This document shows positions 49,641 to 51,038 of a stretch of 51,038 bases of DNA, piece by piece. The DNA lies in contig JACOUC010000066.1 in assembly GCA_016178055.1 (NCBI GenBank), positions 1 through 51,038 of the forward strand, given 5' to 3'. Every line of letters begins with the position of its first letter. The stretch's first letter is position 1. The position numbers and the translations under genes were made by a program. The stretch comes from Chlamydiota bacterium. Lineage in GTDB: Bacteria > Auribacterota > JACPWU01. The notes below the pieces were generated by a model. That model ran no database searches, had not been told where the DNA came from, and saw nothing but the letters and a program-made list of their open reading frames with translations.

Positions 49641-50785
49641 CTTAACCTTCCTACAACCTCAGCAACTTTCTCAATTGTAAAATTGATTTCCTCTTCCGTA
49701 CTCCCCCACCCTAATGAAAATCGAATCGCACTCTGGGCCCGCTCCTTCGATAACCCAAGGGCCATCAAGATAGCTGAAGGTTCAATCCCTCCTGATAAAC
49801 AGGCTGATCCACTAGAAACTGAAATCCCTTCTAAATCTAAATTCAAAAGGAGCGCCAGACCGTCCACTCCATCAAATGAAAGATTAAGCGTATTAGGTAG
49901 ACCTCTTAGAGATCCATTCAAAAAACAATTCTCTACACGACTTTGAATCCCTTCATATAACTTCTGTTTGAGAGCTGCACCTTTAAGAAATTCACTCGAA
50001 TTCTTGTGAGAAACCATTTCTGCGGCCTTTCCAAAACCCACAATCCCTGAAACATTCTCAGTTCCGGCCCTCATGTCCCGTTCATGATGAGCCCCATGAA
50101 TCAGCGGATGAATTTTTAAATCATCTCTTACATAAAGGACCCCGACCCCTTTAGGTCCACCCACCTTATGCCCCGAGATGGAATAAAGATCCGCCCCTAA
50201 GGCCCCCAGATTCAATGGGATTTTCCCCGCAGCCTGTACCCCATCCAGATGAACAACAATCCCTCTCTCGTGAGCAAAAGTAATCACTTCTTCCACAGGC
50301 TCCACTGTTCCAATTTCATTTTGCGCGTGAATCAAGGAAATTAAAGAAGTCTCGCGCGTCACTGCCTTCTTAATATCTTCAAGTGAAATCAAACCTGTAG
50401 AATCTACAGGTAAAAGGGTTAAAGTAAAACCAAACTCACGCTCCAAATAACGGCACGTTTCTAAAACAGCCGCGTGTTCTACAGCTGTTGTAATCAAATG
50501 TGTTCCATGGCTCTTACGAGAAAATGCAATTCCCTTAATGGCCGTATTAATAGCCTCCGAACCTCCGCTCGTAAAAATAATCTTATCTCGTCGAACCCCA
50601 AGCCACTGGGCAACCTGATTTCGGGCATTTTCCACCGCCTGCTTCGCATGACGCCCTTCCCCATGCACACTGGAAGGATTGCCATAACCACTGTCAAGAT
50701 AAGGGCTCATCATTTCTGCCACCCCAGGCAAAAGGGGCGAGGTGCTATTATAATCTAGATAAACACGTGGATGAATGGTAGCCAT
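49607..50785 (-). CDS. Cysteine desulfurase, NifS/IscS family
   Basis: This PLP enzyme releases sulfur from cysteine for tRNA thiolation and Fe-S clusters. The PLP Lys is in YSISGHKVGGPKGVGVLY and the catalytic Cys loop is SVSSGSACLSGGIEPS. The N-terminal VYLDYNSTSPLLPGV and VEHAAVLET are conserved. At 392 aa it matches group I desulfurases. The C-terminal NIKDQMSK is repeat-derived. The ATG at 50785 has no clear ribosome-binding site. An 8-bp inverted repeat (50790-50797, 50817-50824) lies directly upstream and may be an operator. Confidence 0.95.
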   Translation of the reverse strand: MATIHPRVYLDYNSTSPLLPGVAEMMSPYLDSGYGNPSSVHGEGRHAKQAVENARNQVAQWLGVRRDKIIFTSGGSEAINTAIKGIAFSRKSHGTHLITTAVEHAAVLETCRYLEREFGFTLTLLPVDSTGLISLEDIKKAVTRETSLISLIHAQNEIGTVEPVEEVITFAHERGIVVHLDGVQAAGKIPLNLGALGADLYSISGHKVGGPKGVGVLYVRDDLKIHPLIHGAHHERDMRAGTENVSGIVGFGKAAEMVSHKNSSEFLKGAALKQKLYEGIQSRVENCFLNGSLRGLPNTLNLSFDGVDGLALLLNLDLEGISVSSGSACLSGGIEPSAILMALGLSKERAQSAIRFSLGWGSTEEEINFTIEKVAEVVGRLRESNIKDQMSK

Positions 50786-50899
50786 AAGGGTAGGATTTTA
50801 CACCATTTTAAGAATCAATCCTACAGTGATTTTTGTATTGTGAAATAGAAAATGAAATTTCTTCCAAATCTCAACGACTCGTGACTATAATCATTGTAT

Positions 50900-51038
50900 G
50901 TACGCCAGGGAAGCTGGCGTCTGCTATCGGGTGCGAAGTAGACAGAGTATTTCTAGTCCCGACACGACAAGCAAGAGAGGCAAGCACCGTGTAGCGAGTT
51001 TTGCGCATGTTAGGTAACGAAGCATGTGAAGTGTAAAC
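50900..51038 (+). mobile_element. Group II intron, 5' end (domain I), truncated by the window
   Basis: From GTACG, close to the GUGYG consensus, the sequence has a CGCCAG-GGAA-GCTGGCG stem-loop, GTCTGCTATCGGGTGCGAAG, AGTCCCGAC, GAGAGGCAAGCACCGTG and GGTAACGAAGCATGTGAAG. This is the usual reading order of domain I in bacterial group II introns. The reverse transcriptase gene and 3' end must lie beyond the window. The host sequence at 50825-50899 is non-coding as far as I can see. Confidence 0.75.

Overview
The window is about 51 kb of AT-leaning bacterial chromosome with 48 protein genes called (one partial, one internally deleted), no rRNA or tRNA that I could see, and an unusually heavy load of short dispersed repeats. 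The organism is probably a Gram-negative member of the PVC superphylum, most likely an uncultured Omnitrophota-like lineage. This is inference from a double-length UvrA of the kind I recall from Chlamydiae, an outer-membrane-type DUF2490 protein, a siroheme decarboxylase fusion, and the general gene mix; no marker gene in the window settles it.

Layout. 1-976: partial secreted protein with carboxypeptidase-regulatory/CnaB-like repeats, preceded by a phased array of 20-bp operator-like repeats. 1314-7598 (minus): lepB, lepA, rpe, an M16 peptidase, ruvX and manC. 7639-8853: DUF4143 ATPase with an apparently leaderless, palindrome-covered promoter. 8939-17626 (minus): a tryptophan operon (trpD, trpC, trpF, trpB, trpA) whose upstream part is vapBC, a TrpD2-like paralogue, a fused siroheme decarboxylase and a degenerate A-type Fe-S protein; trpB and trpA are separated by a REP-associated (RAYT) transposase in a nest of REP palindromes. 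17738-20488 (plus): PP-loop/NFACT-R RNA-modification protein and an AbiE-type toxin-antitoxin pair. 20491-23993 (minus): gpsA, plsY, a split ComEC beta-lactamase-fold protein and ComEA. 24002-30123: coiled-coil secreted protein and the giant uvrA. 30221-31234: alpha/beta hydrolase. 31246-37444: a pst operon (pstS, pstC, pstA, pstB2, pstB1, phoU) ending in a PD-(D/E)XK Fe-S nuclease. 37604-41123: DUF2490 outer-membrane protein, a DUF4258/YgiT toxin-antitoxin pair and phoBR. 41285-50785: CYTH triphosphatase, two unknown membrane proteins, ygfZ, a methyltransferase, an IPDC-like thiamine-diphosphate enzyme, an internally deleted sugar epimerase, GT2, mnmA and a NifS/IscS desulfurase. 50900-51038: the 5' end of a group II intron running off the window.

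The phosphate block forms a coherent regulon. PhoB/PhoR are encoded in the window, and tandem 11-bp repeats resembling Pho boxes sit in front of pstS and, separately, in front of the DUF2490 gene. The two PstB ATPases carry complementary degenerations (Q-loop and H-loop lost in one, ABC signature altered in the other), which predicts an obligate heterodimer with one working ATP site.

The most distinctive signal is the repeat system. Several unrelated families (REP/RAYT palindromes; CTCGAG-word hairpins; CCCACCACCT-ended elements; hairpins of TTTGAT/GACAAAT words; GTGGTCC and GTCGTGA words; AACTTTGAA words) occupy many gene junctions. They also run into reading frames, giving in-frame insertions in uvrA (twice) and the hydrolase, altered N- or C-termini in about ten other proteins, stop codons, and nested insertions. 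It looks like an ongoing process by which intergenic repeats become protein sequence.
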